Part shown: positions 27,798 to 41,476 of the stretch, in pieces
Layout of the letters: every line of letters starts with the position of its first letter
Position numbering within the stretch: the first letter of the stretch is position 1
NCBI RefSeq assembly: GCF_022811925.1
Contig: NZ_CP065511.1
Coordinates: forward strand, 248,001 to 312,000
Source: Cytobacillus oceanisediminis
GTDB lineage: Bacteria; Bacillota; Bacilli; Bacillales; Cytobacillaceae
Direction of reading: 5' to 3'
DNA length: 64,000 bases
The notes under the pieces: model-generated
Told to the model about the DNA's origin: nothing
The model's input: the letters and a program-made list of their open reading frames with translations, nothing else
Databases searched by the model: none
Position numbers and translations under genes: made by a program

Positions 27798-29495
27798 GTG
27801 AGTTATCAAGCTTTATATCGTGTTTGGCGTCCGCAGCAGTTTATCGATGTTGTCGGGCAGGAACATGTGACAAAGACTTTGCAAAACGCCCTGCTTCAGG
27901 AGAAGATATCACACGCCTATTTGTTTTCCGGCCCCCGTGGAACAGGTAAAACAAGTGCAGCAAAAATTCTTGCAAAGGCTGTTAACTGTGAGAAGGCACC
28001 TGTCACTGAACCGTGCAATGAGTGTGCAGCCTGCAGAGGCATTACAGACGGTTCGATCCCTGATGTCATTGAAATTGATGCTGCATCGAATAATGGTGTA
28101 GAAGAAATCAGGGATATCAGGGACAAAGTGAAATATGCCCCGAACGCTGTAAAGTATAAGGTTTACATCGTCGATGAGGTGCATATGCTTTCCATCGGAG
28201 CTTTCAATGCCCTGTTAAAGACGCTTGAAGAGCCGCCTAAGCATGTCATTTTTATTTTAGCCACAACGGAGCCTCATAAAATTCCGCTAACGATTATTTC
28301 CCGATGCCAGCGATTTGATTTTAAACGGATTACGGCTCAGGCGATAACAGGGAGAATGAAGCTGATTGCGGATGAAACAGATGCAGCATATGAGGACCAG
28401 GCACTGCAGATCATCGCGAGAGCTGCAGAAGGCGGTATGCGTGATGCTCTTAGCTTGCTTGATCAGGCAATTTCCTTCAGCCAGGATCGCGTTACAGTTG
28501 AAGATGCCCTGTCTGTGACAGGTGCTGTGTCGCAAGGGTTTCTAAATAAACTGGCAAGAGCGGTTAAAGAAAGGGATGCCGCAGCCGGGCTGGAATTTCT
28601 GGAAGAGCTTCTTTTTCAGGGGAAAGATCCATCCCGCTTTATAGAAGACTTTATCCTGTATTACCGGGATATGCTTTTATATAAAGCAGCTCCAAGGCTG
28701 GAGGAATCATTGGAAAGAGTCATGCTAGATGAGGACTTCCAGCAGCTTGCCCAGGAAGTGGAGCCGGAAGAGCTCTATGAACTGATTGGGGTGCTGAACA
28801 AAGCCCAGCAGGAAATGCGATGGACCAACCATCCGAGAATTTTCCTGGAAGTGGCGATTGTGAAGCTGTGCCAGCTTGAACAGAATGAGAAATCAGGACA
28901 GTCTGCAGACATCAAGCCGCTGATGCAAAAAATCGAACAGCTTCAGCATGAGCTGGCGGAATTAAAGAAAAACGGCATAGCGGTGAAAGAGGATGGAGCT
29001 CCTGCTGTACAGAAAAAGCCGCAGAGAAGTTCACGCAAAGGATTCCAGGCACCAGTTGGAAAAGTGAATGAAGTACTGAAGCAGGCAACGAAAAACGACC
29101 TGGTGGCTGTTAAAAGCCGCTGGGGCGAAATGCTGAACCTGCTTGTTCAAAACCAGATGCGCTCTCAGGCGGCGCTTCTTAATGAAGCAGAACCTGTTGC
29201 CGCATCCGAAACAGCTCTTATCGTAAAGTTCAAATATGAAATCCACTGTCAGATGGCCATGGATAATGCGAAATTCCTGGATACACTGGCGAATGTCCTA
29301 TTTGAGCTATTAGGAAAAAAATTGCAGCTGGTCGGCATTCCGGATGAACAATGGCAAAGTGTCAGGGAGGATTTCCTGCGCAGCCAGCGTGACGGAGATG
29401 AGTCTGGCGAGGGCTTCGGCAGAACTGAGGAAGAGCCCCATGTGGCTGAAGCGGTCAAGTTATTTGGCGCTGAACTAATTGAAATTAAAGAATAG
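27798..29495 (+). CDS. dnaX: DNA polymerase III subunit gamma/tau
   Basis: 565 residues from the GTG at 27798, seven bases after GGGGG; a GTG at 27792 is too close. The start MSYQALYRVWRPQQF is the family N-terminus. Clamp-loader AAA+ ATPase: Walker A GPRGTGKT (45-52), four-cysteine zinc module (C...PCNECAAC), Walker B VYIVDEVHML, sensor ILATTEPHKIP. The C-terminal tau part (after ~370) carries polymerase and helicase contacts and ends AVKLFGAELIEIKE. Followed by yaaK and recR in the conserved order. Confidence 0.98.
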   Translation: MSYQALYRVWRPQQFIDVVGQEHVTKTLQNALLQEKISHAYLFSGPRGTGKTSAAKILAKAVNCEKAPVTEPCNECAACRGITDGSIPDVIEIDAASNNGVEEIRDIRDKVKYAPNAVKYKVYIVDEVHMLSIGAFNALLKTLEEPPKHVIFILATTEPHKIPLTIISRCQRFDFKRITAQAITGRMKLIADETDAAYEDQALQIIARAAEGGMRDALSLLDQAISFSQDRVTVEDALSVTGAVSQGFLNKLARAVKERDAAAGLEFLEELLFQGKDPSRFIEDFILYYRDMLLYKAAPRLEESLERVMLDEDFQQLAQEVEPEELYELIGVLNKAQQEMRWTNHPRIFLEVAIVKLCQLEQNEKSGQSADIKPLMQKIEQLQHELAELKKNGIAVKEDGAPAVQKKPQRSSRKGFQAPVGKVNEVLKQATKNDLVAVKSRWGEMLNLLVQNQMRSQAALLNEAEPVAASETALIVKFKYEIHCQMAMDNAKFLDTLANVLFELLGKKLQLVGIPDEQWQSVREDFLRSQRDGDESGEGFGRTEEEPHVAEAVKLFGAELIEIKE

Positions 29496-29517
29496 AAAAT
29501 AGCTGGAGGTATGTAAA

Positions 29518-29841
29518 ATGCGCGGTGGAATGGGAAATATGCAAAATATGATGAAGCAAATGCAGAAAATGCAAAAGAAGATGGCACAGGCACAGGAAGA
29601 GCTTGGCGAAAAAAGAATTGAAGGAACAGCTGGCGGCGGAATGGTGACTGTCATTGTATCCGGACATAAACAAGTATTAGAAGTAAATATTAAAGAAGAA
29701 GTTGTTGATCCGGAAGATATTGAAATGCTTCAGGACCTTGTTCTGGCGGCAACTAACGATGCGCTGAAAAAAGCGGATGACTTAACAAACGACACAATGG
29801 GCCAATTTACTAAAGGAATGAACCTGCCGGGAATGTTTTAA
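29518..29841 (+). CDS. yaaK: YbaB/EbfC family nucleoid-associated protein
   Basis: 107 residues. Small DNA-binding protein with an N-terminal Met/Gln-rich helix ([20 protein letters not shown]) and the YbaB core ([40 protein letters not shown]). Forms tweezer-like dimers; exact role in Bacillus is unclear. Located between dnaX and recR as in most bacteria. GGAGG lies eight bases before the ATG. Confidence 0.95.
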   Translation: MRGGMGNMQNMMKQMQKMQKKMAQAQEELGEKRIEGTAGGGMVTVIVSGHKQVLEVNIKEEVVDPEDIEMLQDLVLAATNDALKKADDLTNDTMGQFTKGMNLPGMF

Positions 29842-29910
29842 TCAAACGTCCTGAAAGAGTGCTTTCTTGCATGTTTTATCTATAATAGAGATATGCACGA
29901 AAGAACGGAC

Positions 29911-29991
29911 AGGCTGAGCGCCAGCGAACATAGTCTGATGGGAATCTTCATCAGGCCGTCATGCTCGCGGCGCTTTTCCTTTTCATATAGG
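29911..29991 (+). promoter_or_regulatory. Structured recR leader, possibly a diverged repeat copy
   Basis: A hairpin CTGATG / CATCAG (29936-29957) lies between GAGCGCC (29918-29924) and GGCGCTTTTCC (29969-29979), whose ends GGCGC/GCGCC can pair. The right end GGCGCTTTTCCTTTT resembles the right end of the dispersed repeats. A TATAAT at 29880-29885 could serve as a -10. Annotation as a repeat member is uncertain. Confidence 0.4.
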
Positions 29992-30003
29992 AGGAAATTA
30001 TAC

Positions 30004-30600
30004 ATGCATTATCCTGAACCGATATCAAAGCTGATTGACAGCTTTATGAAATTGCCCGGAATCGGCCCAAAAACTGCTGCGCGTCTGGCGTTTTTTGTTT
30101 TGAGTATGAAAGAAGATACTGTGCTGGATTTTGCTAAGGCACTTGTCAATGCGAAAAGAAATTTATCTTACTGCTCTGTCTGCGGCCATATCACTGATCA
30201 GGACCCGTGTTATATTTGTGAGGATCAGAGACGCGACCGGTCAGTAATCTGTGTGGTCCAGGATCCGAAAGACGTTATTGCCATGGAAAAGATGAAGGAA
30301 TATAACGGACTGTATCATGTCCTTCAAGGAGCGATTTCTCCGATGGATGGGATTGGCCCTGAAGATATCAATATTCCTGATTTATTGAAAAGGCTTCAGG
30401 ATGAGACGGTCCAGGAGATTATTCTTGCCACCAATCCGAATATTGAAGGGGAAGCAACAGCCATGTACATCTCCCGCCTGATCAAGCCGTCCGGCATAAA
30501 GGCTACCCGGATCGCCCATGGCCTTCCGGTAGGCGGAGACCTGGAATACGCGGATGAAGTAACGCTCTCAAAAGCGTTAGAGGGAAGAAGAGAAGTTTAA
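30004..30600 (+). CDS. recR: Recombination mediator protein RecR
   Basis: 198 residues from the ATG at 30004, preceded by AGGAGG (29990-29995). Upstream in-frame codons back to 29893 are leader, not protein. RecR clamps DNA with RecF/RecO for RecA loading. Helix-hairpin-helix ([15 protein letters not shown], about 17-31), the C4 zinc finger ([16 protein letters not shown]), the TOPRIM region ([16 protein letters not shown]) and the C-terminal Walker-like [16 protein letters not shown] are all intact. Confidence 0.98.
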   Translation: MHYPEPISKLIDSFMKLPGIGPKTAARLAFFVLSMKEDTVLDFAKALVNAKRNLSYCSVCGHITDQDPCYICEDQRRDRSVICVVQDPKDVIAMEKMKEYNGLYHVLQGAISPMDGIGPEDINIPDLLKRLQDETVQEIILATNPNIEGEATAMYISRLIKPSGIKATRIAHGLPVGGDLEYADEVTLSKALEGRREV

Positions 30601-30617
30601 GCACGGAGGCGGAATAT

Positions 30618-30836
30618 ATGTTTTTTCGCAGGAAAAAATGGCTTCGCAGCGAGTTTGATGAGAAACTTCTGGAGCAGCTGAACAGATTGAAAACAGATTG
30701 GAACAACCAGAAATCGCTGGTGGAAAAAAGCTTTGATCCATCCCCGGAGGCAATCAGCCAGGCCAAGCTGGCCGAAGCGAAATACTTTTTTCTATTCAGG
30801 GAAGCTAAAAAGAGAAATGTAAGAGTCAGAATGTAG
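30618..30836 (+). CDS. yaaL: YaaL family protein (DUF2508)
   Basis: 72 residues. Short basic, charged helical protein MFFRRKKWLRSEFDEKLLEQ with conserved end AKLAEAKYFFLFREAKKR, as in YaaL of B. subtilis. Function is unknown. CGGAGG eight bases before the ATG; 17 bp after recR and before bofA, as in B. subtilis. Confidence 0.9.
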   Translation: MFFRRKKWLRSEFDEKLLEQLNRLKTDWNNQKSLVEKSFDPSPEAISQAKLAEAKYFFLFREAKKRNVRVRM

Positions 30837-30957
30837 TTTGTTCCCGTTAAGGAAAGAAAATCAATCATTACAAAATACTTGTCCTTCTCTAAGGTCTTTT
30901 TTGTACGCGCTAATCATAAATTAGTAGTACAAGTTTCCTGAGAGGAGGATTTTTCTT

Positions 30958-31221
30958 TTGGACCCTATTGCAGTAATCTCCATTTTAGGAGGGTTAATCT
31001 TATTGCTTCTATTTATAGGAGCCCCATTAAAACCAGTAAGGTTCATAGGGCAGGGAGCCATTAAACTGATCATAGGAGCCCTCTTTTTATTTTTCTTAAA
31101 TGCATTTGGCAATCAGGTTGGCATACATGTTCCCATAAACCTTGCCACTTCGGCCATTTCCGGATTTCTAGGCATTCCTGGATTGTTTGCGCTTGTTGCC
31201 ATACAGACATGGATTATGTAA
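30958..31221 (+). CDS. bofA: Inhibitor of pro-SigK processing BofA
   Basis: 87 residues from TTG, eight bases after AGAGGAGG. Integral membrane protein that with SpoIVFA holds the SpoIVFB protease inactive in the mother cell outer forespore membrane. Two membrane segments are clear (about 6-22 ISILGGLILLLLFIGA and 32-48 IKLIIGALFLFFLNAF). The C-terminal HVPINLATSAISGFLGIPG is the family hallmark. It would be SigE-driven, but I could not fix a promoter in the 120-bp gap. Confidence 0.95.
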   Translation: MDPIAVISILGGLILLLLFIGAPLKPVRFIGQGAIKLIIGALFLFFLNAFGNQVGIHVPINLATSAISGFLGIPGLFALVAIQTWIM

Positions 31222-31225
31222 TTGG

Positions 31226-31252
31226 ACAGCCGTTCGAAGCGGCTGTTTTTAT
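31226..31252 (+). terminator. Terminator after bofA
   Basis: Stem ACAGCCG / CGGCTGT with loop TTCGAAG and a T-rich tail. Confidence 0.9.
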
Positions 31253-31277
31253 TTATTAAATTTTTTTAGTGATTCTG

Positions 31278-31306
31278 TTGACATTTAATATTGCTGGTGA
31301 TAATAT
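31278..31306 (+). promoter_or_regulatory. rrn operon 2 promoter P1 (SigA)
   Basis: TTGACA (31278-31283), 17-bp spacer, TAATAT (31301-31306). A GTCGT/ACGAC hairpin follows at 31315-31328. Confidence 0.8.
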
Positions 31307-31355
31307 ATTAAAGGTCGTCACCACGACGCAATGAAAAAACATCTTAAAAAAGATG

Positions 31356-31384
31356 TTGACATTGAATCGTGAGAATGATATATT
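31356..31384 (+). promoter_or_regulatory. rrn operon 2 promoter P2 (SigA)
   Basis: TTGACA (31356-31361), 17-bp spacer, TATATT (31379-31384), followed by a boxA (TGATCTTTGAAAA, 31411-31423) identical to that of operon 1. Confidence 0.88.
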
Positions 31385-31496
31385 AATAAAGTCGCTTCTG
31401 AGCGGCGGATTGATCTTTGAAAACTGAACGAACAAAAACGTCAACGTTAATTCTTTAGTCTTTTTTGAAAAGACAACTTATGAGCTTAATCAACTC

Positions 31497-33044
<1,548 letters not shown>

Positions 33045-33109
33045 TTACATGAAACGTGACGCGTTTTGTTCGTTTAGTTTTGAGAGATTAAATCCTCTAA
33101 CTTACTTTT

Positions 33110-33236
33110 AAAAAAATGAGAGAAATGAGAAGCAAATAGATCAAGGAAGCGACTGAACGAGCACCGGAGCGTACTGAGGTACGTGAGGAGCGCAGTGAGA
33201 GAGCTGACGCAGAGATATGCAGCTTATCATTTTTCG
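33110..33236 (+). other. Extra spacer module between 16S and tRNA-Ile in rrn operon 2
   Basis: The 16S to tRNA-Ile gap is 213 bp here and 87 bp in operon 1. The extra ~125 bp (GAAATGAGAAGCAAATAGAT ... GCTGACGCAGAGATATGC) is a diverged copy of the module before both 23S genes (11795; 33541). It contains a CGTAC/GTACG hairpin and repeated GAGC words. Confidence 0.75.
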
Positions 33237-33249
33237 AATCCTATTATGT

Positions 33250-33326
<77 letters not shown>

Positions 33327-33337
33327 TCTCATATAAT

Positions 33338-33413
33338 GGGGCCTTAGCTCAGCTGGGAGAGCGCCTGCTTTGCACGCAGGAGGTCAGCGGTTCGATCCCG
33401 CTAGGCTCCACCA
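33338..33413 (+). tRNA. trnA: tRNA-Ala (TGC), rrn operon 2
   Basis: 76 nt, identical to the operon 1 copy by eye; anticodon TGC, encoded CCA. Confidence 0.97.
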
Positions 33414-33666
33414 ACCATAACGATTCCATTCGTTATTTTTTGTTCCTTGAAAACTAGATAATGTTAATGAAGAAGCAATAACCGAGTAATCGCCATCTTA
33501 GTTTTTTTCTCTTATTTAAAAATAAGTAAGAGCACAAACCATGAGGGCAATGAGAAGCAAGAAGATCAAGGAAGCGACCGAACGAGCACCGGAGCATACG
33601 AGAGTACGTGAGGAGCACAATGACGGAGCTGACGCAGAGATTCGCCGTTTATCATTGGCCGAAGTA

Positions 33667-36567
<2,901 letters not shown>

Positions 36568-36651
36568 AAGTTATATTTGGTTATTACTCGGCAAATGCTT
36601 CTTCATGCATTATCTAGTTTTGAGGGAACGAAGTTTCTTCAAACCAAATAG

Positions 36652-36767
<116 letters not shown>

Positions 36768-36774
36768 CATATGA

Positions 36775-36800
36775 AAGAGCACCTGATGGGTGCTCTTTTT
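36775..36800 (+). terminator. rrn operon 2 terminator
   Basis: Stem AAGAGCACC / GGTGCTCTT with T5, same as operon 1. Homology between the two operons continues about 70 bp beyond it. Confidence 0.92.
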
Positions 36801-36885
36801 CTATATGTATGGATGATTTACTGAATCAAAATTGGGCTCTCCCTTTTAAGGAAATATTTCTATATGTGCCATTCCGTCCAATATA

Positions 36886-36915
36886 AAAAAATAAAAAGCC
36901 CCTATCAAAGGGCTT
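36886..36915 (-). terminator. Terminator after csfB (reverse strand)
   Basis: On the minus strand AAGCCC / GGGCTT with an 8-nt loop, followed by T5-A-T7. Confidence 0.8.
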
Positions 36916-36920
36916 ACATT

Positions 36921-37124
36921 TCAAGAAAATATCTCCGGCATGGTTATTTTCCGCAGTTTCTTTAAGTAATAATTATATTTTGGATTGCTTGTATCCGTGG
37001 TGATTAAATCTTTTTCACAATCTGTGCAGATAAAAGAAGTGTATAGATGTATTCCCCTGGTTTTTGCCTGCTCGCATATGACACATTCTTCCCCTGCATG
37101 TTTTTTTGCTAATAGCGAACCCAA
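36921..37124 (-). CDS. csfB: Anti-sigma factor CsfB/Gin
   Basis: 67 residues from TTG, six bases after GGAGGTG. Gin binds SigG (and SigE) to keep it inactive early in the forespore. Family pattern: CVICEQAKTRGIHLYTSFICTDCE, with two CxxC pairs forming a zinc knuckle, then TSNPKYNYYLKKLRKI. A SigF-type promoter lies upstream. The gene is on the reverse strand, facing the rrn terminator, while I recall it being co-directional with its neighbours in B. subtilis. Confidence 0.93.
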   Translation of the reverse strand: MGSLLAKKHAGEECVICEQAKTRGIHLYTSFICTDCEKDLITTDTSNPKYNYYLKKLRKITMPEIFS

Positions 37125-37145
37125 TCACTCCACCTCCATACACTT

Positions 37146-37174
37146 ATTCTGCCCAGATCAATGGTATTGTATAC
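37146..37174 (-). promoter_or_regulatory. Probable SigF promoter of csfB
   Basis: On the minus strand: -35 GTATA (37174-37170), 15-bp spacer, -10 GGGCAGAAT (37154-37146), matching the forespore consensus GYATA-N15-GGnnAnnnT. The start would fall just before the csfB ribosome site. The -35 is inside the palindrome ATTGTATACAAT (37166-37177). Confidence 0.65.
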
Positions 37175-37390
37175 AATTTTTAGAATATTCATTGGCGGGT
37201 TTTTTGAGGTTACTTGATTAATATTGTATGATGGAAATCTAATTTGGGTGTATGTCTATAAAGGATTTCTTTCATAAATTTGCCTGATGCTTCAGGGACT
37301 GGCACAGATATCGCCCTCATGTTTCTTTTATAGCAAGCACATACTTGTTTTGTTAAAATAAGAGAAGAATCTTAGGAAAGTGATGAAGAT

Positions 37391-38827
37391 ATGAATCACG
37401 AACACACTCCATTATGGGATCAATTAAAAAAACATGCTTCCCATCAGCCGGTATCTTTTCATGTGCCGGGACATAAGAACGGTCATCTTTCAGGCGGTGA
37501 AGGAACAGATTATTTTAAAGATATTTTAAAGCTCGATGCTACTGAGCTCAGCGGACTGGATGATTTGCATTCTCCTGAAGGAGTCATTTTGGAGGCGCAA
37601 AAGCTGCTTGCAGATTTGTATGGGGTTCCAAAAAGCTTTTTCCTTGTTAACGGATCGACCTCAGGGAATCTCGCCATGGTCATGTCAGCCGCAAAGGAAA
37701 ATGAGACTGTACTTGTCCAGCGGAATTGCCATAAATCCATTCTTAATGGCATTACATTGGCTAAGGCTAAGCCTGTCTTCTTAGCACCGGAGTTTAATGA
37801 AGAGTGGGGCGTTGCCGGGGGAGTAGCTTTAGAGACCGTTAAAGAGGCAATCAGACAATATCCGGATGCAAAAGCACTGATCTTAACTTATCCCAATTAT
37901 TACGGAATGGTGTTCAACCTTGAGGGTATTATTCAGTACGCCCATGATCAAGGAATTCCAGTACTGGTGGATGAAGCGCATGGAGCGCATTTGATCGGGG
38001 GAAATGATTTTCCTGCGTCGGCCGTTCAGCTTCACGCAGATCTGGTTGTACAATCGGCACATAAGACTTTGCCTGCTATGACGATGGGGGCTTATCTGCA
38101 TTTTAATAGCCGTTTTATAAAGGAAGAAAGAGTGTCCAAATATCTGGGGATTCTCCAATCAAGCAGCCCTTCCTATCCCATTATGGCATCTCTTGATTTG
38201 GCAAGAGCCTATTTAGCTTCCTTTTCGGCAAAGGATGAGGAAGTACTGCTTGGAAAAATCGGGCAGTTCAGGAAGAAACTAAGCAAGATAATAGGAATTA
38301 AAGTTCTGAATTTTGAACATCAAAACGGTGACCCTTTAAAAGTGACCATCCAGTCGGAAACCGTTCTTAGCGGGTTTGAACTGCAGACTCTTCTGGAGAA
38401 GCACGGGATCTTTACGGAAATGGCGGATCCCTATAATGTCCTATTTGTTTTGCCTCTTTTGAAGAACGATATGGATTATCCATTTGACCGGGTTATTGAA
38501 TGTTTGAAAGAGGAATTGAAATCATTCGGACCGGCAGACCGCCAAGAAAAAATCACTTTCAGTAAAAAGCCTGTTTCCGGCCTTGCCCTTGAGCAAAAGG
38601 AACAGAGTCAACACACCATTAAAACGGTGGCACTGGAAGAGGCGGCCGGCAAAATATGTGCTCAGCAGGTAATTCCTTATCCGCCAGGCATTCCGCTCTT
38701 ATACCCGGGTGAAATCATTGAGGGTAAAGATATAGCAAACATCAGAATTCAAATTCAGGCCGGAGCACGGTTTCAAAATGGAGACAATATAAAAAAAGGC
38801 AGCATCAACGTTTATCAGGATCTATAA
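37391..38827 (+). CDS. yaaO: Aminotransferase class I/II-fold PLP decarboxylase YaaO (Orn/Lys/Arg decarboxylase family)
   Basis: 478 residues. Fold type I PLP-dependent decarboxylase of basic amino acids. The PLP lysine is in [16 protein letters not shown] (about residue 222), with DEAHGAH just before; the N-terminal signature FHVPGHKNG (23-31) and the glycine-rich VNGSTSGN (85-92) fit the family. Shorter than the large E. coli enzymes and lacks their N-terminal wing. Which amino acid is decarboxylated cannot be read. Ribosome site GGAAAGTGATG is moderate. Upstream gap 37125-37390 has the csfB promoter and nothing else clear. Confidence 0.93.
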   Translation: MNHEHTPLWDQLKKHASHQPVSFHVPGHKNGHLSGGEGTDYFKDILKLDATELSGLDDLHSPEGVILEAQKLLADLYGVPKSFFLVNGSTSGNLAMVMSAAKENETVLVQRNCHKSILNGITLAKAKPVFLAPEFNEEWGVAGGVALETVKEAIRQYPDAKALILTYPNYYGMVFNLEGIIQYAHDQGIPVLVDEAHGAHLIGGNDFPASAVQLHADLVVQSAHKTLPAMTMGAYLHFNSRFIKEERVSKYLGILQSSSPSYPIMASLDLARAYLASFSAKDEEVLLGKIGQFRKKLSKIIGIKVLNFEHQNGDPLKVTIQSETVLSGFELQTLLEKHGIFTEMADPYNVLFVLPLLKNDMDYPFDRVIECLKEELKSFGPADRQEKITFSKKPVSGLALEQKEQSQHTIKTVALEEAAGKICAQQVIPYPPGIPLLYPGEIIEGKDIANIRIQIQAGARFQNGDNIKKGSINVYQDL

Positions 38828-38847
38828 CAGCAGCTGGAGGAAGTAAA

Positions 38848-39474
38848 ATGAAAAAAGGTAAGTTTATTACGGTCGAAGGACCTGAGGGTGCCGGAAAAAC
38901 AACGATTATTGATATGCTGGCAAGCAATCTGGCAAAGGAAGGCTATCAGGTTCTTCAGACAAGAGAGCCTGGCGGAATTGAGATTGCAGAGCAGATCAGA
39001 AGTGTCATACTTGATAAAAATAATACAAAGATGGATCCAAGAACAGAGGCTCTGCTTTATGCTGCAGCCAGAAGGCAGCATCTGGCTGAAAAAGTAAAGC
39101 CAGCGATGGATAAGGGATTTATCATATTATGTGATCGGTTTATTGATAGTTCTCTTGCTTATCAGGGCTATGCAAGGGGCCTTGGCATTGATGAAGTCTA
39201 CTCTATAAACAGCTTTGCCATTGAAGGCATGATGCCTGAACTGACGCTGTATTTTGATATTGAACCGGAGGCCGGGCTGGATCGAATCAATCAGCATAAA
39301 GGACGGGAAGTGAACCGCCTGGACCTGGAAAAGCTCGACTTTCACCACAAAGTGCGGGAAGGCTATTTGAAGCTAATGGAGCTTTACCCGGAGCGCATCT
39401 TTAAAATCGATGCTTCGAGGCCATTGGAGGAAGTGTATCAGCAGGCGGAGAGCAAGCTGAAAGAACTAATATAA
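38848..39474 (+). CDS. tmk: Thymidylate kinase
   Basis: 208 residues. Phosphorylates dTMP to dTDP. P-loop GPEGAGKT at residues 11-18, DR motif [18 protein letters not shown] (about 95-112), and the LID region [27 protein letters not shown] before the ATG. 20 bp after yaaO; a terminator follows before darA. Confidence 0.98.
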   Translation: MKKGKFITVEGPEGAGKTTIIDMLASNLAKEGYQVLQTREPGGIEIAEQIRSVILDKNNTKMDPRTEALLYAAARRQHLAEKVKPAMDKGFIILCDRFIDSSLAYQGYARGLGIDEVYSINSFAIEGMMPELTLYFDIEPEAGLDRINQHKGREVNRLDLEKLDFHHKVREGYLKLMELYPERIFKIDASRPLEEVYQQAESKLKELI

Positions 39475-39482
39475 AAAATTCG

Positions 39483-39513
39483 CCTTAAAGATCATATTTC
39501 TTTAAGGTTTTTT
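39483..39513 (+). terminator. Terminator after tmk
   Basis: Stem CCTTAAAGA / TCTTTAAGG with a 7-nt loop and T7. Confidence 0.88.
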
Positions 39514-39609
39514 TGATAAGCTTGCCAGCCAGTTTTCAAAATAATTTTTCCGGTATTCCCTTAATTTCTGCTTGAAGATAAAATAATTGATATAATAAAA
39601 GTAAGATAA

Positions 39610-39972
<363 letters not shown>

Positions 39973-40014
39973 TAAATATAAAGGGAGCTTAATGCCCTTT
40001 GCGGAGGATTAGGT

Positions 40015-40455
40015 ATGAAAATTAATCAGGAACTTCGGCTCAAGATGGAAAATGTCCGCAATGAGCAGAAGCAGGCTGCTGGGAACGGCGTTAAGTTTTC
40101 TGAAATGGTGCAGAAGCAGGACCAGAAAATGCAGGCTTCTCAGCTTCAGGGTCTGTTAAAGGACATAGATGCCGCTGGAGAACGGCTGGCCCGCTCCAGA
40201 ACCTTTAAGGATTTAGCCAAATTTAAAACGCTTGTGAAGCGGTTTGTGAAGGAAGCCGTTGACTTTGGGATGGAGCTGAAGCAATCGCACAGCTGGAACC
40301 AGCATGGACAGGGCCGGTCTCTGAAAGTGGTAGAAACGGTTGATGAGAAGCTATCAGAGCTGACGGATGAACTAATGAAAAAAGAAGAATCATCTATCGA
40401 TATATTGGGGAAAGTCGGCGAGATTAAGGGACTTTTAATAAATTTATATATGTAA
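40015..40455 (+). CDS. yaaR: YaaR family protein (DUF327)
   Basis: 146 residues, helical and charged. The region LKDIDAAGERLARSRTFKDL through HQHGQGRSLKVVETVDEKL-like text (FKTLVKRFVKEAV...NQHGQGRSLKVVE) is typical of YaaR. No known function; always next to darA in Bacilli. GGAGGATT before the ATG. Confidence 0.9.
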   Translation: MKINQELRLKMENVRNEQKQAAGNGVKFSEMVQKQDQKMQASQLQGLLKDIDAAGERLARSRTFKDLAKFKTLVKRFVKEAVDFGMELKQSHSWNQHGQGRSLKVVETVDEKLSELTDELMKKEESSIDILGKVGEIKGLLINLYM

Positions 40456-40468
40456 GTGAGTGATCGTT

Positions 40469-41476
40469 GTGGGAAAAACGTGGGAACAGCTGGAGGCCTT
40501 ACAGCCAGTTGTATTGAAAATGTTTAAAAATAGCATAGTGAAGGATCGGCTGGCCCACGCCTACTTATTTGAAGGGATGAAAGGAACGGGAAAGCGGGAA
40601 GCAAGCATGCTTTTGGCGAGAAGCCGATTCTGTCTTGAGCCGCTTGAAGGGTATGTTCCATGTGAAACATGTTCAAACTGTAAGAGGATTAACAGCGGCA
40701 ATCATCCGGATGTTCATATTCTCGAGCCGGACGGGCTTTCTATCAAAAAGAATCAGATTCAAAGCCTGCAGGAGGAGTTTTCAAAGACCGGGGTTGAATC
40801 AAAGCGAAAACTTTATGTGATTGTACATGCTGACAGAATGACAGTTAACGCTGCCAACAGTTTGCTTAAATTTCTGGAGGAACCCCATTCAGAGACGACC
40901 GCTGTGTTGACTACCGAGCAGTCTCAGCAGATGCTTCCTACTATTCTATCCCGCTGCCAGACCATTTCTTTTAAACCATTATCTCCTGCGGAAATGATTC
41001 AGCAATTAAAAAATAATGGAGTGGATCCTGCCCAGGCACCATTACTTGCACAAATTACCAATAATTTGGATGAAGCTTTGCAATATAGTTCTGATGATTG
41101 GTTTGTACAAGCACAAAAAATAGTGTTAAAATTATATGAAGTGGTGAAGAAGAATCCGCTTGAGGCGATGGTTGCCCTTCAGGAGGATTGGTTCTTGCAC
41201 TTTAAAGAAAAAGAGCAGATTGATCGCGGCTTGGATCTATTACTTCTTATTTTTAAAGATTTACTATATATTCAGCTTGGGAAACAAGACCAGGTTGTCC
41301 ATCTGAACGAACGAAATCGTTTAGAGCAGTTTGCGCTGCAATCTTCTACAAAGCGTCTGACGGAACAGATGACGGCTGTTTTGGAAGCCAAAAGAAAATT
41401 ACAGGCAAATATGAATCCGCAGCTGTTGATGGAACAGCTTGTGCTAAAATTGCAGGAGGGATCTTCCTTTGTATGA
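40469..41476 (+). CDS. holB: DNA polymerase III subunit delta'
   Basis: 335 residues from GTG 40469; GTG at 40460 would add three residues. MGKTWEQLEALQP aligns with the start I recall in B. subtilis. Clamp-loader AAA+ subunit with a P-loop-like GMKGTGKR (36-43), zinc cysteines in CFLE...CETCSNC-like order, and the helix ADRMTVNAANSLLKFLEEP with sensor TEQSQQMLPTILSRCQ. Overlaps ricT by 8 bp, so they are translationally coupled. Confidence 0.96.
   Translation: MGKTWEQLEALQPVVLKMFKNSIVKDRLAHAYLFEGMKGTGKREASMLLARSRFCLEPLEGYVPCETCSNCKRINSGNHPDVHILEPDGLSIKKNQIQSLQEEFSKTGVESKRKLYVIVHADRMTVNAANSLLKFLEEPHSETTAVLTTEQSQQMLPTILSRCQTISFKPLSPAEMIQQLKNNGVDPAQAPLLAQITNNLDEALQYSSDDWFVQAQKIVLKLYEVVKKNPLEAMVALQEDWFLHFKEKEQIDRGLDLLLLIFKDLLYIQLGKQDQVVHLNERNRLEQFALQSSTKRLTEQMTAVLEAKRKLQANMNPQLLMEQLVLKLQEGSSFV

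Noticed and set aside
29893..30003. 37-codon N-terminal extension of RecR
   Set aside because: A strong ribosome site precedes ATG 30004 and the family N-terminus starts there.
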